Positions 53,858 to 63,983 of a stretch of 64,000 nucleotides of DNA are shown piece by piece; the first letter of the stretch is position 1, and every line of letters starts with the position of its first letter. Below the pieces are notes generated by a model. That model saw only the letters and a program-made list of their open reading frames with translations, did no database searches and was not told the DNA's origin. The position numbers were made by a program, and so were the translations under genes. The DNA is from Nitrobacter sp047149785 (GTDB lineage Bacteria > Pseudomonadota > Alphaproteobacteria > Rhizobiales > Xanthobacteraceae): the NCBI RefSeq assembly GCF_047149785.1, contig NZ_BAAGBE010000001.1, positions 2,976,001 through 3,040,000 on the forward strand, written 5' to 3'.

Positions 53858-54673
53858 TGGCCGACCGCACGCCCTCGGCCAGCGACGCCGCGAGATCGGC
53901 GACCGCGCGCACCGTCCCGGCCGTCGCCTTGCCCTCGGTATCGAGGCTGCCGGAGAGCACGTCGACCAGCGCCGAGCCGACCACCGCGCCGTCGGCGCCC
54001 TCGGCAATGCCGCGCGCTGCCTCCGGGGTGCGGATGCCGAAGCCGACGCAGACCGGCAGGGCGGTATGGCGCTTGATACGCCCGACCGCTGCGCCGACGG
54101 CCGCCGCGTCCGCCGCCGCGCTGCCGGTGATCCCGGTGATCGAGACGTAATACACGAAACCGGAGGTGTTCGCGAGCACCGCGGGCAGCCGCCTGTCGTC
54201 GGTGGTCGGCGTCGCGAGGCGAATGAAATTCAGCCCGGCCTTCATCGCCGGGATGCACAGTTCGGAGTCTTCCTCCGGCGGCAGATCGACGACGATGAGT
54301 CCATCGACGCCGGCCGCCTTCGCGTCGACAAGAAACCTCTCGACGCCGTAGATGTAGATCGGATTGTAGTAGCCCATCAGCACGACCGGCGTCGCGTCCT
54401 CGCCTTTCCGGAAGTCGCGGATCATCTGCAGCGTTTTGGTCACGGTCATGCCCGCATTGAGCGCGCGCCGCCCGGCGGCCTGGACCGCGGGGCCGTCCGC
54501 CATCGGATCGGTGAACGGCATTCCGATTTCAATGATGTCGGCGCCGGCCTCAGGCAGCGCCTTGATGATCGCGAGCGAGGTCGCAGGATCGGGATCGCCG
54601 GCCATCAGGAAGGTGACGAAGGCCGCGCGGCCCTGCTTCCGCAATTCGGCAAAGCGCGTGTCGATACGGGTGG

Positions 54674-54677
<4 letters not shown>
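53847..54677 (-). CDS. trpA: Tryptophan synthase alpha chain
   Basis: 276 residues, TIM-barrel subunit that cleaves indole-3-glycerol phosphate to indole and glyceraldehyde-3-phosphate. Catalytic Glu in IIEIGMPFTDPMADGP and Asp in GLIVVDLPPEE are present; phosphate-binding GFGIRTPEAAR follows. Indole passes through a tunnel to TrpB. The ATG at 54677 overlaps the trpB stop (ATGA). The C-terminal coding end runs into repeat A. Confidence 0.97.
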
Positions 54678-55918
<1,241 letters not shown>

Positions 55919-55925
55919 TGTCACC

Positions 55926-56048
55926 CTTCGTCATGGCCGGATTTATTCCGGCCATCCACGTCTTGCTTGCTGTGAATCCCGACAGACGGGGATGCCCGCG
56001 AAACGGACAAGCTTACGCAGTCTGCAACCGCTTTGCGCAGGCATGACG
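55926..56048. repeat. Diverged repeat related to family D
   Basis: Left end CGTCATGGCCGGATTTATTCC with its complement GGCCATCCACG, right end GCGCAGGCATGACGG. It has the outline of the 14968 element. It separates trpF from trpB, and probably does not end transcription since no T tract is seen. Confidence 0.45.
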
Positions 56049-56068
56049 GCTGCCGTGGTTCTCCGAGA

Positions 56069-56740
56069 CTATCCCACATGCGAGGTCGCTTCGCGCGAAT
56101 TGGTTGCTCGCGCGGCCCGAATGAAATCCCGGATCATTTCCGGATCCTTGACCCCCGGCGCGCTTTCCACACTGGAGGAAACATCGACGCCGCCGGCGCG
56201 CGTGATCCGCACCGCGTCCGCGATGGTGCTTGCCGTGAGGCCGCCCGACAGCATGAAGGGTATCGGCAGATCGAGGTTCTCCAGAAGCCGCCAGTCGAAG
56301 GGAACGCCCAGGCCCCCCGGCCGCGTGGCGTCCTTCGGCGCGCGGGCGTCGAACAGGATGCGGTCGGCGACCGCGGCATAGTCAGGCAGCGCCGCGAGAT
56401 CGGCGGCGGTCCCGACCCCGATCGCCTTCATGACCGGCAGCCCGAACCTCCGTTTGATCTTACGGGTACGCTCCACGGTTTCCCTGCCGTGCAACTGCAG
56501 CAGATCCGGCCGCAAGGCTTCGACGATGCCGTTCAGCGTCGCGTCGTCGGCATCGACGGTCAGCGCGACCTTGACGGCACGCCCGCCCGCTTGCGCGCCC
56601 AGTTCGCGCGCGCGCGACAGATCGAGATGCCGCGGCGAGGCCGGAAAGAACACGAATCCCGCCATATCCGCGCCCGCCTGCAATGCCGCATCGAGCGTCG
56701 CAGGGGTGGACAGGCCGCATATCTTGACGAGCAGGGACAT
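56069..56740 (-). CDS. trpF: Phosphoribosylanthranilate isomerase TrpF
   Basis: 223-residue TIM-barrel enzyme converting N-(5'-phosphoribosyl)anthranilate to CdRP in tryptophan synthesis. The catalytic Cys is in VKICGLSTPATLDAAL, and the general acid Asp is expected in the ILFDARAPK strand; GLGVPFDWRLLENL and FMLSGGLTASTIADAV complete the signature. The start at 56740 (MSLLVKICGL) fits the family; the open frame continues upstream to 56818 without support. trpF-trpB-trpA is the usual alphaproteobacterial set. Confidence 0.95.
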   Translation of the reverse strand: MSLLVKICGLSTPATLDAALQAGADMAGFVFFPASPRHLDLSRARELGAQAGGRAVKVALTVDADDATLNGIVEALRPDLLQLHGRETVERTRKIKRRFGLPVMKAIGVGTAADLAALPDYAAVADRILFDARAPKDATRPGGLGVPFDWRLLENLDLPIPFMLSGGLTASTIADAVRITRAGGVDVSSSVESAPGVKDPEMIRDFIRAARATNSREATSHVG

Positions 56741-56915
56741 GATCTCGCAGGGACAAGGTCTCGAACGATCGGCGCAAGCCGGACGACCGGCAAAAACCCG
56801 TCCGGTTCCGGGCATCAAGCACCGCGGGCGGGTTCTACAACGTCGCGCGCGGCTTGTCTCGCACGCACCGGTGCGCCGGACGGTTGTCCTGATCTGCGGC
56901 GGAAATACCGGGCCG

Positions 56916-57263
56916 CTATCCGACCCGCCGCGTCAGTTCGGGCAACCGCTGCGCGTCACGGGACTCCCAGCGCGACCGCAGATCGGCCAGTTCCACGCGC
57001 GCCGCCCGCGCATCCGTCTCATACCGGCGTACCATGTGACGCCAGTGGCGCTGACCGAACCAGGTTGCGACGCTGCCGGCCACCACGCCGAAGATCGCGA
57101 CCGCGATGATGAGGATGAACAGCGGCAGGGTAACCGTGGCCATCCGGTCGTTCGCATCGAAGGGGTCGAACGTCACCGTCACCGGATGACGGTTTGCGAA
57201 TGCAAACACGATGAAAAGGACGCCAAGCGGGATCAGGATCAGGCCGGTCAGAAATTTACGCAT
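56916..57263 (-). CDS. LapA-domain (DUF1049) small membrane protein
   Basis: 115 residues. Two transmembrane helices (about 4-22, LTGLILIPLGVLFIVFAFAN, and 43-65, LFILIIAVAIFGVVAGSVA) joined by a short loop with the HPVTVTFDPFD strand typical of LapA/DUF1049, then a basic coiled tail. E. coli LapA works with LapB in controlling LPS synthesis (LpxC level), but the link is not proven here. The ATG at 57263 begins the first helix; upstream codons add nothing. It lies between ihfB and trpF, as in related genomes. Confidence 0.85.
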   Translation of the reverse strand: MRKFLTGLILIPLGVLFIVFAFANRHPVTVTFDPFDANDRMATVTLPLFILIIAVAIFGVVAGSVATWFGQRHWRHMVRRYETDARAARVELADLRSRWESRDAQRLPELTRRVG

Positions 57264-57346
57264 GATCTCTCCCGCGACGGTAGCGTCAAGCACTCATGCT
57301 GACGGCTTCTCTTGCCGATTCATGGGGCCGCTCCCCTGAACGTTTC

Positions 57347-57652
57347 CTAGGCGCTCGCTTCACTTGTCGCATTCTCGCGATTGAGTCGCTCGCGCATTTC
57401 CTTGCCGGTCTTGAAAAACGGCACACTCTTCTGATCGACCGGGACGTGCTCTCCGGTGCGCGGATTGCGGCCCGCGCGCGCGGGACGATGCTTGACCGAG
57501 AACGCACCAAAACCACGCAGCTCGACGCGATCGCCCCGTGCAAGCGCGGCGACAATCTCGTCGAGAATCGCATTCACGATGTTCTCCACATCCCGCTGAT
57601 AGAGATGCGGGTTGTGCTCGGCGATACGTTGGACGAGTTCGGATTTGATCAT
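57347..57652 (-). CDS. ihfB: Integration host factor subunit beta
   Basis: 101-residue HU/IHF-family protein that bends DNA as a heterodimer with IhfA. Start MIKSELVQRIAEHNPHLY, the central GDRVELRGFGAFSVKHRPA and the DNA-arm GRNPRTGEHVPV with the minor-groove proline are typical of IhfB; the C-terminus (FFKTGKEMRERLN) is standard. ATG at 57652. It lies between sppA and the LapA-like gene. Confidence 0.95.
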   Translation of the reverse strand: MIKSELVQRIAEHNPHLYQRDVENIVNAILDEIVAALARGDRVELRGFGAFSVKHRPARAGRNPRTGEHVPVDQKSVPFFKTGKEMRERLNRENATSEASA

Positions 57653-57819
57653 CGAGACTGGGACCCATAGATGGGAGGACCCATTTCCGTGAAAACGGTC
57701 AGGACTGTCAAGTCGCTAAATGCGATACGCACGGTTAGAGAAGCAGCCGCGAGATTCTGCACCGCGGCATTCGCGTTTTTTCGCAGCGCGAAAATGCCTG
57801 CGCCCGCCCGATTCGAGCC

Positions 57820-58797
57820 TCAATTCGAGGGGGCAGGCTGCCATAACGCCAGCATTCCGTCCAGGCCAAGACGATCCGCCGCGCGAACGACGCCCGTCTG
57901 CTCGACCTGACGCGCGATGCCGCTCAATCCCAGCGCATCAAGGGTGACGGAGGCGGCAGTGCGCAGAAACGTCAGGTCGCCGAAACGCGGCGACAATTTG
58001 AAATCCCGCACCGGCAGACCCGGCTTGACATTCTTTGCGGAAACCAGCCAGGCGACTGCAGTTTTTTCATCGCCGAGCTGATCGATCAACTTGAGATCGA
58101 TCCCCTGCCGCCCGGTGAAAACGCGGCCATCGGCCACTTTATCGAGTTGCGCATCATCCATGCCGCGCCGCTGCTTCACAAGGCCGCGGAACCAGGCGTA
58201 GGAATCCTTGACCAGCGCATCCAGCGCAGCGCGCGCTTCCGGACTGGTCGGCTCGTAACCGTTCGGCGCGGCCTTCAGCGGCGACGATTTCACCTCCTCG
58301 ACTTTCACCCCGACCGTTTTCAGAAGGTCGGTGAAGTTCGGATATTGAAACAGCACGCCGATCGAGCCGACCAGCGCCGTCTGCTGCGCGACGATGTGAT
58401 CGGACGCGAGCGCGGCGATATAACCGCCCGACGCGCAGAGCCCGTCCACCACCACGACCATCGGCTTCCTGGCCTTCAGGCGCATCAGGGCGTCGTAGAG
58501 CTGTTCCGAGCCGGAGGTGGTGCCGCCCGGCGAATTGATGTGCACGATGACCGCGGGCGCGTTCGACTTGCCCAACCGTTCCAGCGCCTCGACCCGCTTC
58601 TGATCGTTGCGGATCAGGCCTTCGATGTTGACGCGCTGGATCGCGGCCGCGCCGATCAGCCTGCTTCCCCACGGCGTGGCATAGGCCGCGGTGGCGACAA
58701 TCGCCGCGATCGCGATCGCCGCCGACGCCACGCGCCAGAATGTGAGCTTGCGGCGCAACCTGCGGCGATCGACGATCACATCGGACTCAATCGACAT
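57820..58797 (-). CDS. sppA: Signal peptide peptidase SppA (short form)
   Basis: 325 residues, S49 membrane peptidase degrading cleaved signal peptides. One N-terminal transmembrane helix (about 21-40, WRVASAAIAIAAIVATAAYA) leaves the catalytic domain in the periplasm. The Ser-Lys dyad is S123 (GLCASGGYIAAL) and K175 (SSPLKAAPNG), with the 52-residue spacing seen in Bacillus SppA. The family loop HINSPGGTTSGSEQLYDAL is present. ATG at 58797. ihfB follows. In many relatives rpsA lies just upstream; here repeat A and a membrane-protein gene do. Confidence 0.93.
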   Translation of the reverse strand: MSIESDVIVDRRRLRRKLTFWRVASAAIAIAAIVATAAYATPWGSRLIGAAAIQRVNIEGLIRNDQKRVEALERLGKSNAPAVIVHINSPGGTTSGSEQLYDALMRLKARKPMVVVVDGLCASGGYIAALASDHIVAQQTALVGSIGVLFQYPNFTDLLKTVGVKVEEVKSSPLKAAPNGYEPTSPEARAALDALVKDSYAWFRGLVKQRRGMDDAQLDKVADGRVFTGRQGIDLKLIDQLGDEKTAVAWLVSAKNVKPGLPVRDFKLSPRFGDLTFLRTAASVTLDALGLSGIARQVEQTGVVRAADRLGLDGMLALWQPAPSN

Positions 58798-58986
58798 CGA
58801 AAATTCTCCTCAAGGACGGCGATCGGGATTTGCGCCGCGATCTGCGCATGGCGCTGACTTGGGGCCAAGCGGGCCTCGGTCTGACCAGGCTACACCAATT
58901 GCGGCGCAATATGAAGAAAGCAAGGCCCGGTCAAGCCGTCGCCGCAAGGCGGAAGAACCGGCGCGGCGGGCGCGCTTCGATCGAAT

Positions 58987-59104
58987 CCCGGAAGCGTGAC
59001 GAGGAAAAGCGTGCCGCGGTTTTCCGCCCGCGCCCCGGTTCTCAAAATATTGAACCCGATCATGGCCATGATTTGGATCGATGCGATCAAAGTCATCGTG
59101 ATCT
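58987..59104 (-). repeat. Dispersed repeat family A, full copy (reverse orientation)
   Basis: GGAAGCGTGACGAGGAAAAG, then CGCGGTTTTCCGCCCGCG, AATATTGAACCCGATCATGG and TTTGGATCGATGCGATCAAA. Reverse complement of the elements at 6647 and 63237. It ends at the stop codon of the EI24-like gene. The rest of the 58798-59102 gap has no other feature. Confidence 0.8.
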
Positions 59105-59855
59105 AGACCATCGGCTGCCGCCCGCGCCGGTCCGGCGCGATCAGCTCCGACCGCGGTCCCGACAGCCGCTTGTGCAGGTGGACCATGAAAGCCATGCCGA
59201 ACAGCGGCGTCGCCAGATTGACGATCGGAATCGCCACGAAGGCGGCGATGACGAGACCGGCCACGAACACCGTGGCGGCGTTGTCGCGGCGCATCGCCTT
59301 GGCCTCGGCCGGCGAGCGGAACCGCATCGCCGCGAGTTCGAAATATTCCCGGCCGAGCAGCCACGCGGTGGCGATGAAGAAGGCGATGACGCCAGCGCCG
59401 GCCACGAACACGAACGGCAACGCGATCAGGTAGACGAGCAGCGTCAGCAGCGCGGTCTTGATGCCCTCGATCATCGCGATGCCGAACGGCAGCGCCGCGC
59501 CTGGAGGGTCGGCCGGATAATGCTCGCGCTCGACGATCTCGCCGACGTCGTCGACGAACACGCCCGCGACCAGCGACGTGATCGCCGGCATCAGGAATAC
59601 CGCGCCGAACACGATGCCGAGGCCCGCGGCGATCGAAATGATCCAGGCCAGGATGTCGAGCGGGGTGTGGAAGGCCGGCCCCAGCGCGGTCTCGGCCCAA
59701 TGCTCGCCGGATCCGGCGAGCCAACTCAAGAGCCGCTGCAGTCCGACCGAGACGACGACGATCAGCACCAGCGCAAGCCCGATGGCGCGCCACAGGATGG
59801 CGCGCATCGGCGGCGACAGAATCTGTGTGAGGGCCTTGACGGCGGCGCCCATCAT
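59103..59855 (-). CDS. EI24/CysZ-family integral membrane protein
   Basis: 250 residues with five or six transmembrane segments (near 20-40, 70-95, 125-155, 155-170, 195-225 in rough terms). The family segment AAMRFRSPAEAKAMRRDNA lies between the central and last helices and is typical of the EI24/CysZ group. E. coli CysZ takes up sulfate for cysteine synthesis; a sulfate role here is only by family. No cys genes are nearby. Either of two adjacent ATGs (59855 or 59852) may be the start. It seems to stand alone. Confidence 0.82.
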   Translation of the reverse strand: MMGAAVKALTQILSPPMRAILWRAIGLALVLIVVVSVGLQRLLSWLAGSGEHWAETALGPAFHTPLDILAWIISIAAGLGIVFGAVFLMPAITSLVAGVFVDDVGEIVEREHYPADPPGAALPFGIAMIEGIKTALLTLLVYLIALPFVFVAGAGVIAFFIATAWLLGREYFELAAMRFRSPAEAKAMRRDNAATVFVAGLVIAAFVAIPIVNLATPLFGMAFMVHLHKRLSGPRSELIAPDRRGRQPMV

Positions 59856-60014
59856 GACGGTCGATTCCCGGTAAACCCCTGCGCTCAGATAAACGCCGTG
59901 ACCCGCCCCGGCAAGGGCGCGGACCGGCGCTGATGCCGCGGCCGAGACACGGAGGCGGATCGTGCCGGAGTTTTCTGCCCGGGACGGCGCGGCGATTCAG
60001 AAGCGGAACACTTC

Positions 60015-60143
60015 TATAGCGTTTTCAAGCGAAGCACGTTCTCCGGCTTGACCGAGGACGGATACCGGTTCGCGTGAAGAAAACGCGTCAAAAACAAAAA
60101 GCTGGAGCCGGCTTCGATTCCATCAAAGCCGGAATGGCTCTAA
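60015..60143 (+). repeat. Dispersed repeat family B, full copy 5
   Basis: TAGCGTTTTCAAGCGAAGCA at the start, GGTTCGCGTGAAGAAAACGC, AACAAAAAGCTGG and the hairpin GGCTTCGATTCCATCAAAGCC at the end. Its last bases (GGCTCTA) include the complement of the ilvD TAG stop codon (60140-60142). Confidence 0.8.
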
Positions 60144-61984
60144 TCCTTCACCACCCGCACGGCGCCGAGCGCGGCGCTGGTGGTGTGGGCGGCATAGGCC
60201 TTGAGCGCCATCGTGATCTGGCGCTTGCGCGGAGCGGTCGGCTTCCAGGCCGCATCGCCTTTCGCCTCCATCGCGGCGCGGCGGCGCTGCAATTCGGCGT
60301 CGTCCACCGCGAGATGCACCTTGCGATTCGGAATGTCGAACTCGATCGTGTCACCATCCTCGACCAGGCCGATCGCGCCGCCCTCCGCCGCTTCCGGCGA
60401 GGCGTGGCCGACCGACAGGCCGGCGGTGCCGCCGGAGAAGCGGCCGTCGGTGATCAGCGCGCACTGCTTGCCGAGACCTTTCGATTTCAGATAGCTGGTC
60501 GGATACAGCATCTCCTGCATGCCGGGACCGCCGCGCGGGCCTTCGTAACGGATGACGACGACGTCGCCTGCCTTGATCCTGTTGGTGAGAATGGCGTCCA
60601 CCGCGGCGTCCTGGCTTTCGAAGATGCGCGCGGGGCCGGAAAACTTCAAAATACTGTCGTCGACGCCGGCGGTCTTCACGATGCAGCCGTCACGCGCGAT
60701 GTTGCCGTAGAGCACAGCGAGGCCGCCGTCCTTCGAGAAGGCATGCTCGGCGTCGCGGATGCAGCCCTTGGCGCGATCGGCGTCGAGCTCCTCGAAGCGC
60801 CTGTCCTGGCTGAACGCGACCTCGGTGCGCACGCCGCCCGGCGCGGCCAGATAGAAATTGCGCACGCTGTCGCTTTTCGTCTGCTTGATGTCCCAGCGTT
60901 CCAGCGCATCCTTCAGCGAGGCGCTGTGAACCGTGGGCAGGCTGGCGTCGATCAACCCGGCTCGGTCGAGCTCGCCGAGAATGCCCATGATGCCGCCGGC
61001 GCGATGCACGTCTTCCAGATGCACGTCCGGCACCGATGGCGCGACCTTGCACAACACCGGCACGCGGCGCGACAGCCGGTCGATATCCTTCATCGTGAAC
61101 GGCACCTCGCCTTCGTAAGCGGCGGCGAGCAGATGCAGCACGGTGTTGGTGGAACCGCCCATCGAGATGTCGAGCGTCATCGCGTTCTCGAACGCCCTGA
61201 AGCACGCGATCGAACGGGGCAGCGCGCGCTCGTCATCCTGCTCGTAATAGCGCCGCGCCAGATCGACGATCAGGTGGCCGGCTTCGATGAACAGGCCCTT
61301 GCGGTCGGCGTGGGTGGCGAGCACCGAGCCATTGCCGGGCAGCGCGAGGCCGAGCGCCTCGGTCAGGCAGTTCATCGAATTGGCGGTGAACATGCCCGAG
61401 CATGAGCCGCAGGTCGGACACGCCGAGCGTTCGAGCACCTCGACCTCGGCATCGCTCACCGCGTCGTCGGCGGCGGCGACCATGGCGTCGATCAGGTCGA
61501 TCGATTTCACCTTGCCGTTGAGGTTGACCTTGCCGGATTCCATCGGCCCGCCGGAGACGAACACGGCCGGGATGTTGAGCCGCAGCGCCGCCATCAGCAT
61601 GCCGGGCGTGATCTTGTCGCAATTGGAGATGCAGACCATGGCGTCGGCGCAATGCGCGTTGACCATGTATTCGACGCTGTCGGCGATGATCTCGCGCGAG
61701 GGCAGGCTGTAGAGCATGCCGTCGTGCCCCATGGCGATGCCGTCATCGACCGCGATGGTGTTGAACTCCTTGGCGACGCCGCCGGCCTTCTCGATCTCGC
61801 GCGCCACGAGCTGGCCGAGATCCTTGAGGTGGACGTGGCCCGGCACGAACTGGGTGAAGGAATTGACCACGGCGATGATCGGCTTGCCGAAGTCCTCGTT
61901 CTTCATGCCGGTGGCGCGCCACAGGCCGCGGGCGCCGGCCATGTTGCGGCCGTGGGTGGAGGTGCGGGAGCGATAGGCGGGCAT
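60140..61984 (-). CDS. ilvD: Dihydroxy-acid dehydratase IlvD
   Basis: 614 residues. Iron-sulfur enzyme of branched-chain amino acid synthesis that dehydrates 2,3-dihydroxy-isovalerate and -methylvalerate. Cluster cysteines are seen in CISNCDKITPGM and CPTCGSCSGMFTANSMNC, and the C-terminal TDGRFSGGTAGLSVGHASPE is the usual substrate-binding segment. The length matches E. coli IlvD. ATG at 61984 (MPAYRSRTSTHGRNMAGAR). The TAG stop lies in repeat B, so the final codons meet the repeat edge. Confidence 0.97.
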   Translation of the reverse strand: MPAYRSRTSTHGRNMAGARGLWRATGMKNEDFGKPIIAVVNSFTQFVPGHVHLKDLGQLVAREIEKAGGVAKEFNTIAVDDGIAMGHDGMLYSLPSREIIADSVEYMVNAHCADAMVCISNCDKITPGMLMAALRLNIPAVFVSGGPMESGKVNLNGKVKSIDLIDAMVAAADDAVSDAEVEVLERSACPTCGSCSGMFTANSMNCLTEALGLALPGNGSVLATHADRKGLFIEAGHLIVDLARRYYEQDDERALPRSIACFRAFENAMTLDISMGGSTNTVLHLLAAAYEGEVPFTMKDIDRLSRRVPVLCKVAPSVPDVHLEDVHRAGGIMGILGELDRAGLIDASLPTVHSASLKDALERWDIKQTKSDSVRNFYLAAPGGVRTEVAFSQDRRFEELDADRAKGCIRDAEHAFSKDGGLAVLYGNIARDGCIVKTAGVDDSILKFSGPARIFESQDAAVDAILTNRIKAGDVVVIRYEGPRGGPGMQEMLYPTSYLKSKGLGKQCALITDGRFSGGTAGLSVGHASPEAAEGGAIGLVEDGDTIEFDIPNRKVHLAVDDAELQRRRAAMEAKGDAAWKPTAPRKRQITMALKAYAAHTTSAALGAVRVVKD

Positions 61985-62119
61985 GGTTTTTTCCCGGACG
62001 TCAACAGTTTGGCGGGACCATACAGCCGCGCCGCCGGAGGCCGCAAACAGAAAAGCGGCCGCGCTCGCCGCGCCGCCGCCTTCCGCTAACTCGTTGCTCC
62101 GCGCCGGCTCGGCGCGGGA

Positions 62120-62386
62120 TCAGTGCACGCTGACGGCCTGCAGCTCGTTGCTCCAGGCGCTCGCGACCGCGGCCTCGCGCGAATCGGTCAGCATGATCGG
62201 CGTGCCGTCGGCGGCGTGCAGCGCGAACAGCATGAGGCCGGGCGCGATTTTCGGGGCCTGCGGAAACAGATCCGGCACGTCCTCGGAACGAACCTGCTTC
62301 ACATAGGCGATATGGCCTTCGCCGAGCTGCGCCAGCGTCTCGATCGAGACGCTTTCGGGTCGGAATGTGGAACTCACTTCACTCAT
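62120..62386 (-). CDS. DUF1150 family protein
   Basis: 88 residues, the size and sequence pattern of the alphaproteobacterial DUF1150 family (IAYVKQVRSEDVPDLFP, LMLFALHAADGTPIMLTDSR, EAAVASAWSNEL). It is found beside hsp20 genes in this group, as here, 96 bp downstream on the same strand. Function unknown; a link with the small heat shock protein is inferred from position. ATG at 62386. No signal peptide or membrane helix. Confidence 0.87.
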   Translation of the reverse strand: MSEVSSTFRPESVSIETLAQLGEGHIAYVKQVRSEDVPDLFPQAPKIAPGLMLFALHAADGTPIMLTDSREAAVASAWSNELQAVSVH

Positions 62387-62482
62387 GGTCTCGACTCCTT
62401 CTTTGGATTAAGCGGTCGAGTCCGCTACTCGTTGCACTCGGATGCATGATTTTCGCCGGTCCTTGCTTGTCCGGGCCATGCA

Positions 62483-62908
62483 TTATTCGTGTTCATTGAT
62501 CGCGATTGTCTTAACGACCCGTTCAGGTTCCGGCCTGGCCAGATCGATGGACAATAGCCCGTTTTTCAGGTCCGCGCCCAGCACCAGCATCCCCTCCGCC
62601 AGCACGAAGGTGCGCTGGAAGTGGCGCGCGGCAATGCCGCGGTGGATGTATTGCCTGGCTTTATCCTCCTGCTGCCGGCCCCGGATCACAAGCTGATTTT
62701 CCTCAATGGTCACATCGAGTTGGTCGCGGGTGAACCCCGCCACCGCCAGCGTGATCCGCAGGCGCTCCGGCTCGCCGTTGCTGCGGTCGCACCGCTCGAT
62801 GTTGTAGGGAGGATAGCCGTCGGCGCCTTTGACGACGCGGTCGAGCGCACGCTCGATCTCGTCGAATCCCAGGAGGAACGGGCTGGACAACGAAGGAACA
62901 CGAGACAT
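62483..62908 (-). CDS. Small heat shock protein (Hsp20 family)
   Basis: 141-residue alpha-crystallin-type chaperone that binds unfolding proteins. The N-terminal arm (MSRVPSLSSPFLLGFDEIER) precedes the crystallin domain (about 33-125; PYNIERCDRSNGEPERLRIT, LAVAGFTRDQLDVTIEENQL, RGIAARHFQRTFVLAEGM, ADLKNGLLSIDLARPEPE). The C-terminal IxI-like tail reads KTIAI. The ribosome-binding site lies in a hairpin (62913-62934), suggesting heat-dependent translation. DUF1150 follows as a probable second gene. Confidence 0.92.
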   Translation of the reverse strand: MSRVPSLSSPFLLGFDEIERALDRVVKGADGYPPYNIERCDRSNGEPERLRITLAVAGFTRDQLDVTIEENQLVIRGRQQEDKARQYIHRGIAARHFQRTFVLAEGMLVLGADLKNGLLSIDLARPEPERVVKTIAINEHE

Positions 62909-62911
62909 TCA

Positions 62912-62935
62912 CAAAGTCCTCTCGAAGCGACTTTG
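62912..62935 (-). promoter_or_regulatory. Hairpin over the hsp20 ribosome-binding site (candidate RNA thermometer)
   Basis: On the minus strand CAAAGTC (62935-62929) pairs with GACTTTG (62918-62912), with an inner CT/AG pair and a TCG loop. The ribosome-binding sequence GAGAGGA lies within the 3' arm and inner loop, eight bases before the ATG. Melting by heat would free it. The form is like the simple single-hairpin thermometers of other hsp20 genes, not a classic multi-hairpin ROSE element. Confidence 0.5.
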
Positions 62936-63159
62936 GTTACGCCCGACCCGCGCCTTGGCGGATCATGCGCCGGGGCCCTTGCGGCACCCCCTTCGGGCCG
63001 TCTGGCGCTTGCCAGCCGGTCGAATCGAATATGGCGATGATCGACGCACCGTTCAAGATGTCGTGCGCGCCGTCCAACGCATTGGAATCGGGTCAGGAAT
63101 CAAGTCGCTCGCGGCGGCGCCGGACGCAGTCCGGTGTCCCTGAGCCGACCGGAACCGCA

Positions 63160-63235
<76 letters not shown>

Positions 63236-63236
63236 A

Positions 63237-63356
63237 AGATCACGATGATCCCCGATCGATTCGATCCAGAATCATGAACGTGATCGATTCCAATATTCCA
63301 GAGCGGATGCGGGCGGAAAACCGCTGCACGTTTTTCCTCGTCCTGCTCCAGACCGG
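63237..63356 (+). repeat. Dispersed repeat family A, full copy
   Basis: Just after the tRNA gene on the top strand: ATCACGATGATCCCCGATCG, CAGAATCATGAACGTGATCG, AATATTCCAGAGCGGATGCG, GGCGGAAAACCGCTGCACG and TTTTTCCTCGTCCTGCTCC. Same order of blocks as the copy at 6647. Confidence 0.8.
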
Positions 63357-63416
63357 TCCGCACCAAATCAGGGCGGGAGCGGCTTAGAGACCCTGAACCA
63401 CAGTTCAGGGCCGATC

Positions 63417-63836
63417 TCAAGTCTCCTCGTCGTCGCCGACGTCGCCGATGATGTCGGTCACGTCCTCGTCGCCCTCTTCCTCATCGGCGATGAAGGTGGA
63501 GTCGTCGTCCTCGTCATCGTCGAGGGTGTCGTCGATCTCGATATCATCCTCCGATTCCGGGACGACCGCCTTCTTGACCTTGCCGGTGTTCTCCTCGGCG
63601 TCGGCCTCCTCCAGCGAAACCAGCTCTTCGGCCTCCGCCGGCTCCGGCGTCGTATCGGACGCGGACGCCGCGGCAGCGGCGGCGCGCGCAGCCTCGCCGC
63701 GGGTCCGCATCGGCGCCACAACGATCGGGACGACCTCGCCGGTGTAGGGCGAGATCACCGGGTTCTTGTTCAGATCATAGAACTTCTTGCCGGTGGTCGG
63801 GCAGATGCGCTTGGTTCCGAGCTCGGATTTGGCCAC
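63417..63836 (-). CDS. FYDLN-acid family protein (TIGR02300)
   Basis: 139 residues. The conserved N-terminus reads AKSELGTKRICPTTGKKFYD, LNKNPVISPYTGEVVPI, giving the family its name; the rest is Ala/Glu-rich and ends in a strongly acidic tail (DDTLDDDEDDDSTF, DEEEGDEDVTDIIGD). Function unknown; confined mostly to alphaproteobacteria, normally one per genome. The GTG at 63836 starts the conserved part; the frame upstream to 63992 is unsupported. The tRNA-Ala gene lies downstream on the same strand. Divergent from the probable aroA start. Confidence 0.88.
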   Translation of the reverse strand: MAKSELGTKRICPTTGKKFYDLNKNPVISPYTGEVVPIVVAPMRTRGEAARAAAAAASASDTTPEPAEAEELVSLEEADAEENTGKVKKAVVPESEDDIEIDDTLDDDEDDDSTFIADEEEGDEDVTDIIGDVGDDEET

Positions 63837-63983
63837 GTGTGGAATCCCGGGATATTCTGAAAAGCGGAGCTTCACTTGGCTAGTTGCGACGGCCCTGTCA
63901 ATAGCGCTTTGCAGGCCAAGCCGCAGGCGTGACGCGCCGCCGCCCCTGTGATACCAGCCGCCCACCAACAGGAACCCGCGATC

